Below are positions 34,281 through 44,917 of a DNA stretch of 55,615 bases, piece by piece; the first letter of the stretch is position 1, and each line of letters begins with the position of its first letter. The DNA is from an uncultured Eubacteriales bacterium (GTDB taxonomy: Bacteria > Bacillota > Clostridia > Christensenellales > Aristaeellaceae). Made by a program: the position numbers and the translations under genes. The notes below the pieces were generated by a model. That model saw only the letters and a program-made list of their open reading frames with translations. It did not search any database and was not told where the DNA came from. The stretch spans positions 695 to 56,309 of the forward strand of contig CADCFG010000039.1 of NCBI GenBank assembly GCA_902800625.1, given 5' to 3'.

Positions 34281-35651
34281 TTGAACATCATCATCGTCGG
34301 CAACGGCAAGGTGGGCTATACGCTGGCCCAGTATCTGAGCAAGGACGGGCACGACATCACCGTGCTGGACCGGAACCAGCAGGCGCTGAACCGGGCCAGC
34401 GAGACGTTGGACGTGATGTGCGTGCGGGGCAACGGCGCCAACGTGAAGACGCTGATCGAGGCGGGCGTGGAGTCCGCGGACGTGATCGTGGCCGTCACCG
34501 GCAACGACGAGCTGAACATGGTGTGCTGCCTGGCCGCCAAGCAGCTGGGCGCAAAGTATTCCATCGCCCGCATCCGCGACCCGGAGTACACCGAGAGTCT
34601 GACGCTGCTGCAGAAGAAGCTGGACATTGACCAGGTGATCAACCCCGAGCGCACCACCGCCCAGGAGATCTCCCGGCTGCTGCGCTTCCCCTTCGCCATC
34701 AACATCGAATCCTTCGCCCACGGCCGGGTGGAGATGGTCGAGTTCCGCACCGAGGAGCGGGACGCCATACTCAACACGCCCCTATCCCGGCTGCACAGCC
34801 GCTATCCCCGCATCCAGTTCACCGCCGTGCAGCGCAGCGGCGACGCCTTCATCCCCGACGGCAACAGCATCCTGCTGCCCGGCGACCGGGTGTACGCCAC
34901 CGGCGACCGGGACAGCGTGACCAAGTTCTTCAAGCAGCTGGGCAAGGACACCCAGCGGATGAAGTCCGCGCTGCTCATCGGCGGCGGCCACATCAGCTAC
35001 TACCTGGCCAAGATCATCGCCGGCATGGGCGTTTACCTGCGGCTGATCGAGATCGACGAGAAGAAGTGCCTGCGGCTGGCGGACCAGCTGGACGACGTGA
35101 TGGTCATCAACGCCGACGGCACCGACCAGGAGGTGCTGGAATCGGAGAACGTGGGCGACTGCGGCGCGCTGATTTGCCTGACCAACCGGGACGAGGAGAA
35201 CCTGATCACCGGCATGTACGGCGCGCGACACGGCGTGAAGAAGGTCATCGTGAAGGTGAACCGGCTGAACGCCATGGACGTGATGGAGGACCTGGGCATC
35301 GACAGCGCCGTCAGCCCCAAGCTGACCACCGCCAACGCCATCCTGCGCTCGGTGCGCGCGCTGAACAACAGCGCCGGCTCCGTGGTGGAGAAGGTATACG
35401 GCATGCTGGGCGGCCAGGTGGAGGCCTATGAGTTCACCGCCCTGGAGGGCGCGCCCTACCTGAACATCCCGCTGAACCAGCTGAACATCCGCAAGGGCAT
35501 CCTGGTGTCCGTGCTGGTGCGCGAGCGCAGGTGCATCATCCCCTTCGGCAGCGACCACATCGAGGCCGGCGACACCGTCATCCTCACCGCCAAGGCAGGC
35601 ACCGTGGTGAACCTGGAGGACGCCTTCGACATTACGGAGATCAGAAGATGA
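34281..35651 (+). CDS. trkA: Trk potassium uptake protein TrkA (regulatory subunit)
   Basis: This is a 456-residue peripheral membrane protein with two RCK units. Each has a nucleotide-binding Rossmann part: the first opens NIIIVGNGKVGYTLA (2-16) with acidic residue in TVLDRNQQAL, and the second opens with LLIGGGHISYYLA (about 232-244) with LIEIDEKK. Each is followed by a TrkA_C domain. TrkA binds NAD(H) or ATP and gates the TrkH channel. TTG 34281 has AAGGAGG seven bases upstream, and the protein then begins at the first strand. Its stop overlaps the trkH start (ATGA, 35648-35651), so the two are translationally coupled. Confidence 0.93.
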   Translation: MNIIIVGNGKVGYTLAQYLSKDGHDITVLDRNQQALNRASETLDVMCVRGNGANVKTLIEAGVESADVIVAVTGNDELNMVCCLAAKQLGAKYSIARIRDPEYTESLTLLQKKLDIDQVINPERTTAQEISRLLRFPFAINIESFAHGRVEMVEFRTEERDAILNTPLSRLHSRYPRIQFTAVQRSGDAFIPDGNSILLPGDRVYATGDRDSVTKFFKQLGKDTQRMKSALLIGGGHISYYLAKIIAGMGVYLRLIEIDEKKCLRLADQLDDVMVINADGTDQEVLESENVGDCGALICLTNRDEENLITGMYGARHGVKKVIVKVNRLNAMDVMEDLGIDSAVSPKLTTANAILRSVRALNNSAGSVVEKVYGMLGGQVEAYEFTALEGAPYLNIPLNQLNIRKGILVSVLVRERRCIIPFGSDHIEAGDTVILTAKAGTVVNLEDAFDITEIRR

Positions 35652-37129
35652 ACAAACGACTGCTATGCCACCTGGTGGGCAACGTGGTGCGCGTGTGCGG
35701 CGCGCTGATGGCGCTGCCCGTGCTGGTTTCGCTGATCCTGCGCAGCGGCGACACCATGCCGCTGGTGCTTTCCATGCTCATCGCCGTGGCGGTGGGCACG
35801 GCCCTGGCCCTGGTCCAGCCCCGCCGCGACACGCTGCGCGCCCGGGAGGGCTTCGCCATCGTGGCCTTCAGCTGGATCATCGTGTCCTTCCTGGGCGGCC
35901 TGCCCTTCTATTTCAGCGGCTACATCCCCTCGCTGGTGGACTGCTTTTTTGAGACCGTCTCCGGCTTCACCACCACCGGCGCCACCATCCTCACCGACGT
36001 GGAGGCCCTGCCCAAGGGACTGCTGTTCTGGCGCAGCTTCACCCATTGGGCCGGCGGCATGGGCGTGCTGGTGCTGAGCCTGGCGTTGATCCCCAAGATG
36101 GGCGCGCGCTCCATCCACCTGATGCGGGCAGAGAGCCCCGGCCCCAGCACGGACAAGCTGGTGCCCCGGGTAGCCAACAACGCCAAGATCCTGTACGAGA
36201 TCTACGTGGCCCTGTCGCTGTTCATGGTGGCGGCGCTGCTGTTCTGCCGGATGGACCTGTACGACGCGCTGGTGCACATGTTCGGCGCGGCCGGCACCGG
36301 CGGCTTCGGCACCTACGGCAACAGCATCGCCCACTTCAACAGCGCTGCGGTGGACATCGTCACCGGCGTGTTCATGGCGCTGTTCGGCGTCAACTTCTCC
36401 ATCTACTATTTCCTGATCCACCGCAACTGGAAGGCCGGCCTGGGCAACAGTGAATTGAGGGTGTACTGGGCCATCCTGCTAGGCGCCACGGTGCTGATCG
36501 CCATCAACATCATGCCCCTGGCCAAAGAGGGCTTCTACAGCATGGCGGAGGACGCGCCGAAGGACGGCAGCTTCTTTACCGCCCTGCGCTACAGCTTCTT
36601 CCAGGTATCCTCGGTGATGACCACCACCGGCTATGCCACGGCGGACTTCAACCTGTGGCCCCAGTTTTCCCGGGTGCTGCTGGTCGTCATCATGTTCATC
36701 GGCGCCAGCGCCGGCTCCACCGGCGGCGGCATGAAGGTGATCCGCCTGCAGCTGCTGGTGAAGAGCATGGTGCGCGACATCCGGCGCACGGTGCATCCCA
36801 AGTCGGTCAACACCGTCAAGCTGGACGGCCACACCGTGGACGAGAGCATCCTCTCCGGCGTGCAGGGCTTCTTCTTTGCCTACATGCTGATCCTGCTGGC
36901 GGCCACGATCATCGTGTCCCTGGATGGCTTCTCCTTCGAGACCAACTTCACCGCCGTGGTCGCCACGCTTTCCAACATCGGCCCGGGTCTTGGCATGGTG
37001 GGCCCCACCGGCAACTTCGCCGCCTTCAGCGACCTGAGCAAGATCGTGCTCAGCATGTGCATGCTCATCGGCAGGCTGGAGGTCTTCCCCATCCTGATGC
37101 TCTTCTCCCGCAGCGCGTGGAAGAAGTAA
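35648..37129 (+). CDS. trkH: Trk potassium uptake channel TrkH
   Basis: This is a 493-residue channel protein with about ten membrane helices and four pore loops. The selectivity-filter segments are visible in order: SGFTTTGATI, AAGTGGFGTYGNS, SSVMTTTGYATADF and LSNIGPGLGMVGP, with the filter glycine present in each. IGASAGSTGGGMKVIRLQLL follows the third loop. It carries K+ (or K+ with Na+) inward under control of TrkA, encoded directly upstream with a four-base overlap. A 13-base terminator stem follows. Confidence 0.95.
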   Translation: MNKRLLCHLVGNVVRVCGALMALPVLVSLILRSGDTMPLVLSMLIAVAVGTALALVQPRRDTLRAREGFAIVAFSWIIVSFLGGLPFYFSGYIPSLVDCFFETVSGFTTTGATILTDVEALPKGLLFWRSFTHWAGGMGVLVLSLALIPKMGARSIHLMRAESPGPSTDKLVPRVANNAKILYEIYVALSLFMVAALLFCRMDLYDALVHMFGAAGTGGFGTYGNSIAHFNSAAVDIVTGVFMALFGVNFSIYYFLIHRNWKAGLGNSELRVYWAILLGATVLIAINIMPLAKEGFYSMAEDAPKDGSFFTALRYSFFQVSSVMTTTGYATADFNLWPQFSRVLLVVIMFIGASAGSTGGGMKVIRLQLLVKSMVRDIRRTVHPKSVNTVKLDGHTVDESILSGVQGFFFAYMLILLAATIIVSLDGFSFETNFTAVVATLSNIGPGLGMVGPTGNFAAFSDLSKIVLSMCMLIGRLEVFPILMLFSRSAWKK

Positions 37130-37142
37130 AAAGGCATAACAA

Positions 37143-37176
37143 AAGCGCCGGAGGCAATGCCTCCGGCGCTTGAGTT
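37143..37176. terminator. Bidirectional terminator after trkH
   Basis: AAGCGCCGGAGGC (37143-37155) pairs perfectly with GCCTCCGGCGCTT (37159-37171) around AAT. On the plus strand GAGTTTT follows, and on the minus strand TTGTT follows. Confidence 0.85.
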
Positions 37177-37269
37177 TTGGGCGAACGCGGGGCAGACTTC
37201 CAGCACAACGCCCTTCTGCAATTCTGCGGGAATAACACTATGTCCATCGAGCCGATTCGTACAGCTCGA

Positions 37270-37578
37270 CTATTTCTTTTCTCTCTCGTGCTTGTACAGC
37301 AGGAAATCCTCAAACAGCTGGAGCGTCTTCCTGTCCCTTGCCGTGAGCTTCTCTTGCTCCTGGCTCTGCATAAACGGGTCTTTGTCGGATATGCCAATCA
37401 GATAATCCGCCGAAGTTTGGTACAGCCTGCAGAGCTTAGCCAGCAACTCATAGCTGGGCGAACTATTGTCTCGCTCCCAGGATTTGACCGTGCTCAGCGA
37501 GACATTCAGCTTATCCGCCAAATCAGCCTGCCGGTCGCCATGATAGGTCCTTACAGATTTCAATCTCTTACCGATCAT
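37270..37578 (-). CDS. Cro/CI-family (XRE) transcriptional regulator
   Basis: This is a 102-residue DNA-binding protein. Residues 1-62 form a lambda repressor-like helix-turn-helix (IGKRLKSVRTYHGDRQADLADKLNVSLSTVKSWERDNSSPSYELLAKLC, recognition helix around 28-36), followed by a short Lys/Glu-rich helical tail that lacks a sensing domain. ATG 37578 is chosen since AGGTGA lies five bases upstream; an in-frame GTG at 37587 overlaps it. The gene is divergent from the beta-helix gene, and a TTTTTGA/TCAAAAA inverted repeat at 37604-37627 between them is a candidate operator. Base composition is AT-richer than the flanks, like its neighbour. Confidence 0.85.
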   Translation of the reverse strand: MIGKRLKSVRTYHGDRQADLADKLNVSLSTVKSWERDNSSPSYELLAKLCRLYQTSADYLIGISDKDPFMQSQEQEKLTARDRKTLQLFEDFLLYKHEREKK

Positions 37579-37603
37579 CACACTCACCTATAAAAGTATA
37601 AGG

Positions 37604-37660
37604 TTTTTGACTCTAAATCATCAAAAATAGGTTGTAGTTTCTTGTTTATTTTGATATAAT
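37604..37660 (+). promoter_or_regulatory. Beta-helix gene promoter and candidate XRE operator
   Basis: TTGTAG (37632-37637), 17 bases, TATAAT (37655-37660) faces the beta-helix gene. TTTTTGA (37604-37610) and TCAAAAA (37621-37627) form an inverted repeat with a 10-base centre, located between this promoter and the divergent regulator gene. Confidence 0.6.
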
Positions 37661-37698
37661 AGTTGCATATTCTCATACTTTATAGCCGAGGTATTATT

Positions 37699-39756
37699 AT
37701 GAGCAAAATCAACAGCTCCAAAGCAGAACGAACAGCAGTCATGCCTAAGCATTTGCTTCCGGTATTCCTGATCTTCTGCCTTGCTTTTCTTGCGGTCGCC
37801 TGGTTTACGGTATGTGCGATCAATCGTTATAATGCAGCGAAGGTCGAGGAATACATGGAATCTCATGAGGCAAAGATCATGGACTTGATCGAATCCCACA
37901 GTGTGTCCGTCTATGAGGATACTCCTTACGCTTCATGTGATGAAATCGATCACAGTTGTTTCGTATTCAACAGCAAAAATGGCGACGAGATGGCCTTGCA
38001 GGATTTTCCATTCAATGCGCCTGGTTGGCTCATCACCTATGAAAAGAACGGCAACAACCTCCAATTTGCCTATAACTGGGAAGACCAAACCGCAAAGTAC
38101 AGAATGTCTCACTTTGGCGAATACTATGAATGGCAGGATTTGGCGACCTATGAGGGAAACCCGATTGAAGTCAGTGCCGTGCCTCTCAGTGGATGCGACC
38201 TGAACAATCTGGTTTATCAGAACAAATTCTACCTCCTCATAGACAGCGTACAAACCTTCTATCATCTCACCGACTCGCGGATTTGGAAACGAACACTTGT
38301 CAACAACACCGTGAGAGAACCGGGTTGGGTGATGTGCGGAAGCAGTGATACGTATGAATGGCAGGATTCAACGACCGATGAGGGAAACCCGATTGAAGTC
38401 AGTGCCGTGCCTCTCAGTGGATGCGACCTGAACAATCTGGTTTATCAGAACAAATTCTACCTCCTCATAGACAGCGGTTTCTTGCAAGTCCAGAATGTCG
38501 GGGACTGGACTCTGCAAACCTTCTATCATCTCACCGACTCGCAGATTTGGAAACGAACACTTGTCGGCAACACTGTGAGAGGACCGGGTTGGGTGATGTG
38601 CGGAAGCAGCGATACGATATATGATACTGTTCAAAACATCAACCGAGACAGTATTTACAACACATATATTTTTCCCTCAATGTCGGCTTTTTCAATCGAC
38701 AGCAACGGCTGTCTTCAAGCTGTCGATGACGAATCGACGCCAGAAGACAAGGCAACCGACATGACGGGTGCCATCATGCTTATGCTGGAGAGCACCGGTC
38801 ATTGCAAGCTCGGAGCAGGGACATATTATGTCAGTGGCAATATCGATCTCCCGTCCGGCTCCAGTCTGGAAGGGTGTGGGAATAATACAATCATCAGACT
38901 ATTGCCCTCTAGCGCGAGCGGCTATGTAATCAGAATACTCCAAAACAATACAGTTCGAGGAATTCGCTTCAGCGGCGGCAAATCCGCGCCAAAAGGGGTG
39001 TTGTCTGATGCGACCAATTTTGGTTCACAGAACGGGATTGTTTTCACAGGAAACGCTGACGGAAAGGACGAGACCCGTCCTGTCGCGCTGACAAATATCG
39101 TCACAGATTGTTGGTTCGAGAATTTTGATGGTTCTGGTTTCTACGGGTATAACACTGGCGGCGGAATGCAGAATACAGTCAATCTGACAGACTGCTTCTT
39201 CGATCACTGCCGAATTGGTATCAACATTGACTTTTTCATGGAATACAGTAAGGTCAACAATTGTATAATCACAAACTGCTACTATGCTTGTATCAATAAC
39301 GGTGGAAACAATGTATTTACAAACTGCACCTTCCATGGCGTTGTCGGTTGGATGTGTGATAATTCCGCCGATGACAAGCGAAACAACTTGCATGGTTCGT
39401 GTATCGGGTGTACGTTTAATCATATCAACAATATGAATCGCCCGGATATACTTGGTCGCGGGTATGCTGTAATCATCTTGAACAGCAACAACGGATTTGT
39501 CTTTACCGGTTGCCAATTTTGGTACGGGAACGTACTTATCGACAACAGCAGAGCCATAGCTTTTTCCGATTGTTTATTCGGTAACCAGGATCCCGTCATC
39601 ACTGTTTCAGGCAACGATTGGGGGGCATTCTTCCATGACGTCACTTTCTTCAATGAACCGATCCTGAATGTAAATGAAAAGACCATATTTGTAAACTGTT
39701 TTGCTTCAGACGGAACACGGATCGTGTCTACGGGCAAGTCCAGCAAGTCCAAATAG
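37699..39756 (+). CDS. Membrane-anchored right-handed beta-helix protein with an internal tandem duplication
   Basis: This is a 685-residue protein. One N-terminal membrane helix (about 18-42) leaves the rest outside the cell. Residues 143-218 and 219-306 are near-identical tandem copies (YEWQD...CGSSDT); the second has GFLQVQNVGDWTL where the first has a single Val. From about 350 on it forms a pectate-lyase-like right-handed beta-helix, seen as regular Asn/Cys-rich rungs (NIVTDCWFENFDG, NLTDCFFDHCR, NNCIITNCYYACINN, FTNCTFHGV, CIGCTFNHI). The start ATG 37699 follows CGAGG. The gene is clearly AT-richer than its neighbours, which suggests recent transfer. It may bind or cut a polysaccharide; no catalytic residues can be assigned. 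Confidence 0.78.
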   Translation: MSKINSSKAERTAVMPKHLLPVFLIFCLAFLAVAWFTVCAINRYNAAKVEEYMESHEAKIMDLIESHSVSVYEDTPYASCDEIDHSCFVFNSKNGDEMALQDFPFNAPGWLITYEKNGNNLQFAYNWEDQTAKYRMSHFGEYYEWQDLATYEGNPIEVSAVPLSGCDLNNLVYQNKFYLLIDSVQTFYHLTDSRIWKRTLVNNTVREPGWVMCGSSDTYEWQDSTTDEGNPIEVSAVPLSGCDLNNLVYQNKFYLLIDSGFLQVQNVGDWTLQTFYHLTDSQIWKRTLVGNTVRGPGWVMCGSSDTIYDTVQNINRDSIYNTYIFPSMSAFSIDSNGCLQAVDDESTPEDKATDMTGAIMLMLESTGHCKLGAGTYYVSGNIDLPSGSSLEGCGNNTIIRLLPSSASGYVIRILQNNTVRGIRFSGGKSAPKGVLSDATNFGSQNGIVFTGNADGKDETRPVALTNIVTDCWFENFDGSGFYGYNTGGGMQNTVNLTDCFFDHCRIGINIDFFMEYSKVNNCIITNCYYACINNGGNNVFTNCTFHGVVGWMCDNSADDKRNNLHGSCIGCTFNHINNMNRPDILGRGYAVIILNSNNGFVFTGCQFWYGNVLIDNSRAIAFSDCLFGNQDPVITVSGNDWGAFFHDVTFFNEPILNVNEKTIFVNCFASDGTRIVSTGKSSKSK

Positions 39757-39772
39757 CTATCGCCTCGAATAA

Positions 39773-39816
39773 TACAAACAACGACTCACGCAGAACAGCG
39801 TGAGTCGTTGTTTGTA
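39773..39816. terminator. Bidirectional terminator between convergent genes
   Basis: A perfect 19-base stem (39773-39791 with 39798-39816, loop AGAACA) lies between the beta-helix gene and typA. Both strands give short T-rich tracts in the stem base (TTGTTTGTA). Confidence 0.85.
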
Positions 39817-39836
39817 CTTGATGCTTCAGCGCGGGC

Positions 39837-41669
<1,833 letters not shown>

Positions 41670-41749
41670 TGTGGTTACCTCTTTTCGGTGTATAGGGTTC
41701 GAGATGTTCATCTCATCCGTGGTCACGCGGTCAACGGTATCATGTGGGG

Positions 41750-42766
41750 TCAGGCGCTTCGGACAATCAGGCGCTTGAGCCGCTCCCCCAGCCGCTTTTC
41801 GATGATTTCATAGCAGATCTTCGCCACAACCAGGGCGACGAGCAAGACGGGGACGATCATGAGCAGCTGTCGCGCGCCCAGCTTATGGAAGTTGACCACG
41901 CGCCCGGCCGCCGCCACCACAAAGTAGTGGGTCAGGTAGAAGGAATAGCTTAGGTTCCCCATCTGCACGAGCAGCCCCGGCATCTTCCCATCGTGCAGGC
42001 TCAACACCACGGCGCACAGGAACACCCCGAAGCATGCCGCCCGGGCCGCGTTCGACCCCGAGCAATACCCGGCGACGGCTGCGGCGACGCCTGCCGCCAG
42101 CAGCGCGGCCCTGCCCGCCCGGGTCGGGATCGGGCGATCCCACAGCTTCAGGGCGACGGCATAGCACAGGATGCCCGCCACAAAGCAGAACCAGCTGCTG
42201 CTCTTCAGCACGACCACCGCCGACACCGTGGATCGGGACAGCTTCGCGGCGGCCCACACCGCGGCGCAAAGCGCGCTGGCGATCAGGCCCCGATACCGCT
42301 GGCTGATCGCCCTCGCCAACGCGAACAGCAGCACGAAGGCCACCTCGAGGTACAGCGTCCACGCCATCCCCAGCAGCGGCCTGATGACCACCGTGCCGCT
42401 CGTGCTGGTCCGGGCATAGGGGATGAGGCACATGGATTTCACAAACTCCATCCAGGAGGCCGGTTCGCCGTCCAGGTTGATCCCCAGGAGCCGGTCCGCC
42501 GCGAATATCAGTACCGTGAGGATCCAGTAGAGCGGCAGGATCCGAATGAGCCGCCGCCGCACGAAGGTCCTCCGGTCGTCATGCCGCGTGGTGTACATGG
42601 TCAAAAATCCGGTAATGACGTAGAAGAGCTGGACGGAGGCGTTGAACGCGACGGACTTGCAATAATGCCTGCCAAAGCCGATGTGGTACAGGGCGATCAT
42701 CGTAAACCCCAGCACGCGGATGCATTGGATGCAATCCAGGCGGCCTTCAAAGCGCCTGCCTTCCAT
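41750..42766 (-). CDS. Membrane acyltransferase (OafA/YrhL-type acyltransferase 3 family)
   Basis: This is a 338-residue integral membrane protein with about ten helices. It opens with [23 protein letters not shown], in which the conserved Arg and His (RxxA...H pattern, here [12 protein letters not shown]) of acyltransferase 3 can be seen. [14 protein letters not shown] (usual FFxxSGF) and [13 protein letters not shown] (usual RRxxRxxP) follow, and near the end [13 protein letters not shown]. Such enzymes O-acylate surface sugars, for example peptidoglycan, teichoic acids or exopolysaccharide. ATG 42766 is used because the GGGGGG-type site abuts ATG 42772. The longest open frame runs back over prfC and is rejected. 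The substrate is unknown. Confidence 0.85.
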   Translation of the reverse strand: MEGRRFEGRLDCIQCIRVLGFTMIALYHIGFGRHYCKSVAFNASVQLFYVITGFLTMYTTRHDDRRTFVRRRLIRILPLYWILTVLIFAADRLLGINLDGEPASWMEFVKSMCLIPYARTSTSGTVVIRPLLGMAWTLYLEVAFVLLFALARAISQRYRGLIASALCAAVWAAAKLSRSTVSAVVVLKSSSWFCFVAGILCYAVALKLWDRPIPTRAGRAALLAAGVAAAVAGYCSGSNAARAACFGVFLCAVVLSLHDGKMPGLLVQMGNLSYSFYLTHYFVVAAAGRVVNFHKLGARQLLMIVPVLLVALVVAKICYEIIEKRLGERLKRLIVRSA

Positions 42767-42840
42767 CCACATTCCCCCCTCTCCGGGATTTCGCCGGCCG
42801 GAGGGCCTGCGCAGGCCCTCCGGCGGCGTTGGCGATGCCC

Positions 42841-44457
42841 TTATTCCATCTCGTCCGCGGTCATGCGATCCGCGGTTTCGGCCAGCACCAGGCCCTCGTT
42901 GTTTTCGCAGGCCAGCCGGATGGACCATTCGTTTTCAAACATCAGCACGGGCCGCCCGACGCGGTCCTCGGCGATGGCGGTGGTGCTGGTCAGGCGCAGC
43001 CTGTCCAGGGGTTTCGGCGTCTCAACCACCCAGCGCACGAAGCGGAAGGGCAGGTTTTCACGGGTGATGTTCACGCCATACTCGCTCTTCAGGCGGTACT
43101 CCAGCACGTCCATCTGCAGAACGCCCACCACGCCGGCGATCATCTCCTCCCGGCCGATGTTGGGCCGCTTGAAGGTCTGGATGGCGCCTTCCTGGCTGAG
43201 CTGGTTCACGCCCTTCAGGAACTGCTTGCGCTTCATGGAATCCTCGGGGCTGACGCGGCAGAAGAACTCCGGTGCGAACAGCGGGATGCCCGAATAGCGC
43301 ACGGGAGAACCGGTGCAGATGGTGTCGCCCAGGCGGAAGATGCCGGGGTCGAACAGGCCGATGATGTCGCCGGGATAGGCGGTGTCCACCGTCTCGTGCT
43401 CCTGGGCCATGAAGGTCTGGGGCTGGGCCAGCTTCACGCGGCTGTTTGAGGAGGAGTGCCACACGGTCATGCCCTTTTCAAACACGCCGCTGCACACCCG
43501 CATGAAGGCCAGGCGGTCCCGGTGGGCCGGGTTCATGTTTGCCTGGATCTTGAAGATGAAGCCGGTAAACTTCTCGTCGGCGGGGTCGATGGGGCCCACC
43601 TCCTCGGCCACGCGGGGCGTGGGCGACTTGGTGTAGCTCAAAAACCGGTTCAGGAACGGCTCCACGCCGAAGTTGTTGGTGGCCGAGCCGAAGAACATGG
43701 GCGTCAGCTGTCCGGAGAGGATCTTCTCCATGTCGAACTCGTCGCCCGCCACGTCCAGCAGCTCGATGTCCTCCATCAGTTTGTCGTAGTAGGTCTGGCC
43801 GATCTTGGCCGGGCAGCCGGGGTCGTCGATGGAGACGGTCTCCACGTTCACCTGGCCCTGGCCGTGATCGCCGCCGGAATACAGCTCGATCAGCCGGGTG
43901 TCCCGGTGATAGACACCCTTGAAATCGCCATGAATGCCGATGGGCCAGTTCACGGGGCAGGAGCGGATGCCCAGCACCGATTCGATGTCCTCCATCAGCT
44001 CGAAGGGATCCCGGCCGGTGCGGTCCATCTTGTTGATGAAGGTGAAGATGGGGATACTGCGCAGGCGGCAGACCTTGAACAGCTTGATGGTCTGCTCCTC
44101 CACGCCCTTGGCATTGTCGATCAGCATGACGGCGCTGTCGGCGGCGACCAGGGTACGGTAGGTGTCCTCGGAGAAGTCCTGGTGGCCGGGGGTGTCCAGT
44201 ATGTTGATCCTGTAGCCGTTATAGTCGAATTGCATGGCCGACGACGTGACCGAGATGCCGCGCTGCTTTTCGATCTCCATCCAGTCGGAGGTGGCGTGGC
44301 GCGCGGCCTTGCGGGCTTTGACGGAACCCGCCTGGCGGATGGCCCCGCCGTACAGCAGCAGCTTTTCCGTCAGCGTGGTCTTGCCGGCGTCGGGATGGGA
44401 AATGATGGCGAAGGTGCGCCTGCGCGCCACTTCCGCCGCGAGTTCGGGATGATTCAT
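42841..44457 (-). CDS. prfC: Peptide chain release factor 3
   Basis: This is a 538-residue translational GTPase that removes RF1 and RF2 from the ribosome after peptide release. Motifs are SHPDAGKTTLTEKLL (G1), KQRGISVTSSAM (G2), DTPGHQDFSEDTYRTL (G3), NKMDR (G4), and the RF3-specific domains II and III (GSATNNFGVEPFLNRFL, GDTICTG, FAPEFFCRV, VGVLQMDVLEYRL, RFVRWV). GGAGG precedes ATG 44457. The promoter lies at 44578-44607, and the leader contains a strong stem-loop at 44551-44575. The acyltransferase gene follows after 75 bases on the same strand. Confidence 0.95.
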   Translation of the reverse strand: MNHPELAAEVARRRTFAIISHPDAGKTTLTEKLLLYGGAIRQAGSVKARKAARHATSDWMEIEKQRGISVTSSAMQFDYNGYRINILDTPGHQDFSEDTYRTLVAADSAVMLIDNAKGVEEQTIKLFKVCRLRSIPIFTFINKMDRTGRDPFELMEDIESVLGIRSCPVNWPIGIHGDFKGVYHRDTRLIELYSGGDHGQGQVNVETVSIDDPGCPAKIGQTYYDKLMEDIELLDVAGDEFDMEKILSGQLTPMFFGSATNNFGVEPFLNRFLSYTKSPTPRVAEEVGPIDPADEKFTGFIFKIQANMNPAHRDRLAFMRVCSGVFEKGMTVWHSSSNSRVKLAQPQTFMAQEHETVDTAYPGDIIGLFDPGIFRLGDTICTGSPVRYSGIPLFAPEFFCRVSPEDSMKRKQFLKGVNQLSQEGAIQTFKRPNIGREEMIAGVVGVLQMDVLEYRLKSEYGVNITRENLPFRFVRWVVETPKPLDRLRLTSTTAIAEDRVGRPVLMFENEWSIRLACENNEGLVLAETADRMTADEME

Positions 44458-44533
44458 GATCGCTTCCTCCTGATCGTTGCTCGTTTCATTTCGTGTCCGA
44501 TGTCCGGCTTAATTCGGCCTGCACATGGTAAAT

Positions 44534-44607
44534 GCTCCTTCGCGGGAAATAGGTGTGGTCTAAAAACCACAACCTATATTGTAGTATTCCCGGAAGGAGC
44601 GTGTCAA
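44534..44607 (-). promoter_or_regulatory. prfC promoter and structured leader
   Basis: On the minus strand TTGACA (44602-44607), 18 bases, TACAAT (44578-44583). Directly downstream AGGTTGTGGT pairs with ACCACACCT (44551-44575, loop TTTTTAG or shorter). This sits inside a larger imperfect inverted repeat (GCTCCTTC...GGGAATA with TATT...CCGGAAGGAGC, 44534-44600) that spans the promoter spacer and the leader. Confidence 0.6.
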
Positions 44608-44670
44608 TCGCGCGGGATAATTGATTGCGTTAATATTCATATACAGAGCTGAACAGTTTTCAAAAGGAAG

Positions 44671-44799
44671 AACCGGATTGCCACGTCGGCCTGACGGCCT
44701 CCGCGCAATGACGCTGTACCGGCACGCTGTGTCGGACGATAGACCTGCGCGGTACGTCATGGCGAGGGACCCCGAAGGGGTGACGTGGCAATCCGGTTT
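44671..44799. repeat. AACCGGATTGCC inverted-terminal element, copy 1
   Basis: The element starts AACCGGATTGCCACGTC and ends with the complement GACGTGGCAATCCGGTT, with GC-rich hairpins inside. It carries no gene. A related copy with the same termini lies at 45941-46083, so the two flank the LysR gene. The 443-base gap between prfC and LysR contains this element, a TAGGGAG array and no gene. Confidence 0.78.
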
Positions 44800-44857
44800 C
44801 CCATTATGGCGGGCGCAGGGGTGGACTATCCACCGCAACGCCACACCTGCAAAAATG

Positions 44858-44917
44858 CGGCAGCCACTATTCCTACTCCCTACTCCCTAATCCCTACTCC
44901 CTACTCCCCAATCCCCA
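44858..44917 (-). repeat. TAGGGAG heptamer array overlapping the second LysR stop codon
   Basis: On the sense (minus) strand the gene ends ATT GGG GAG TAG and continues GGAGTAGGGATTAGGGAG and so on for about 35 bases, followed by the shared module GTGGCTGCCGC. The stop codon is part of the repeat. Confidence 0.8.

Noticed and set aside
42773..42928. Extended N-terminus of the acyltransferase
   Set aside because: It overlaps the end of prfC, is Arg/Gly/Pro-rich without family similarity, and a strong ribosome binding site lies before ATG 42766.
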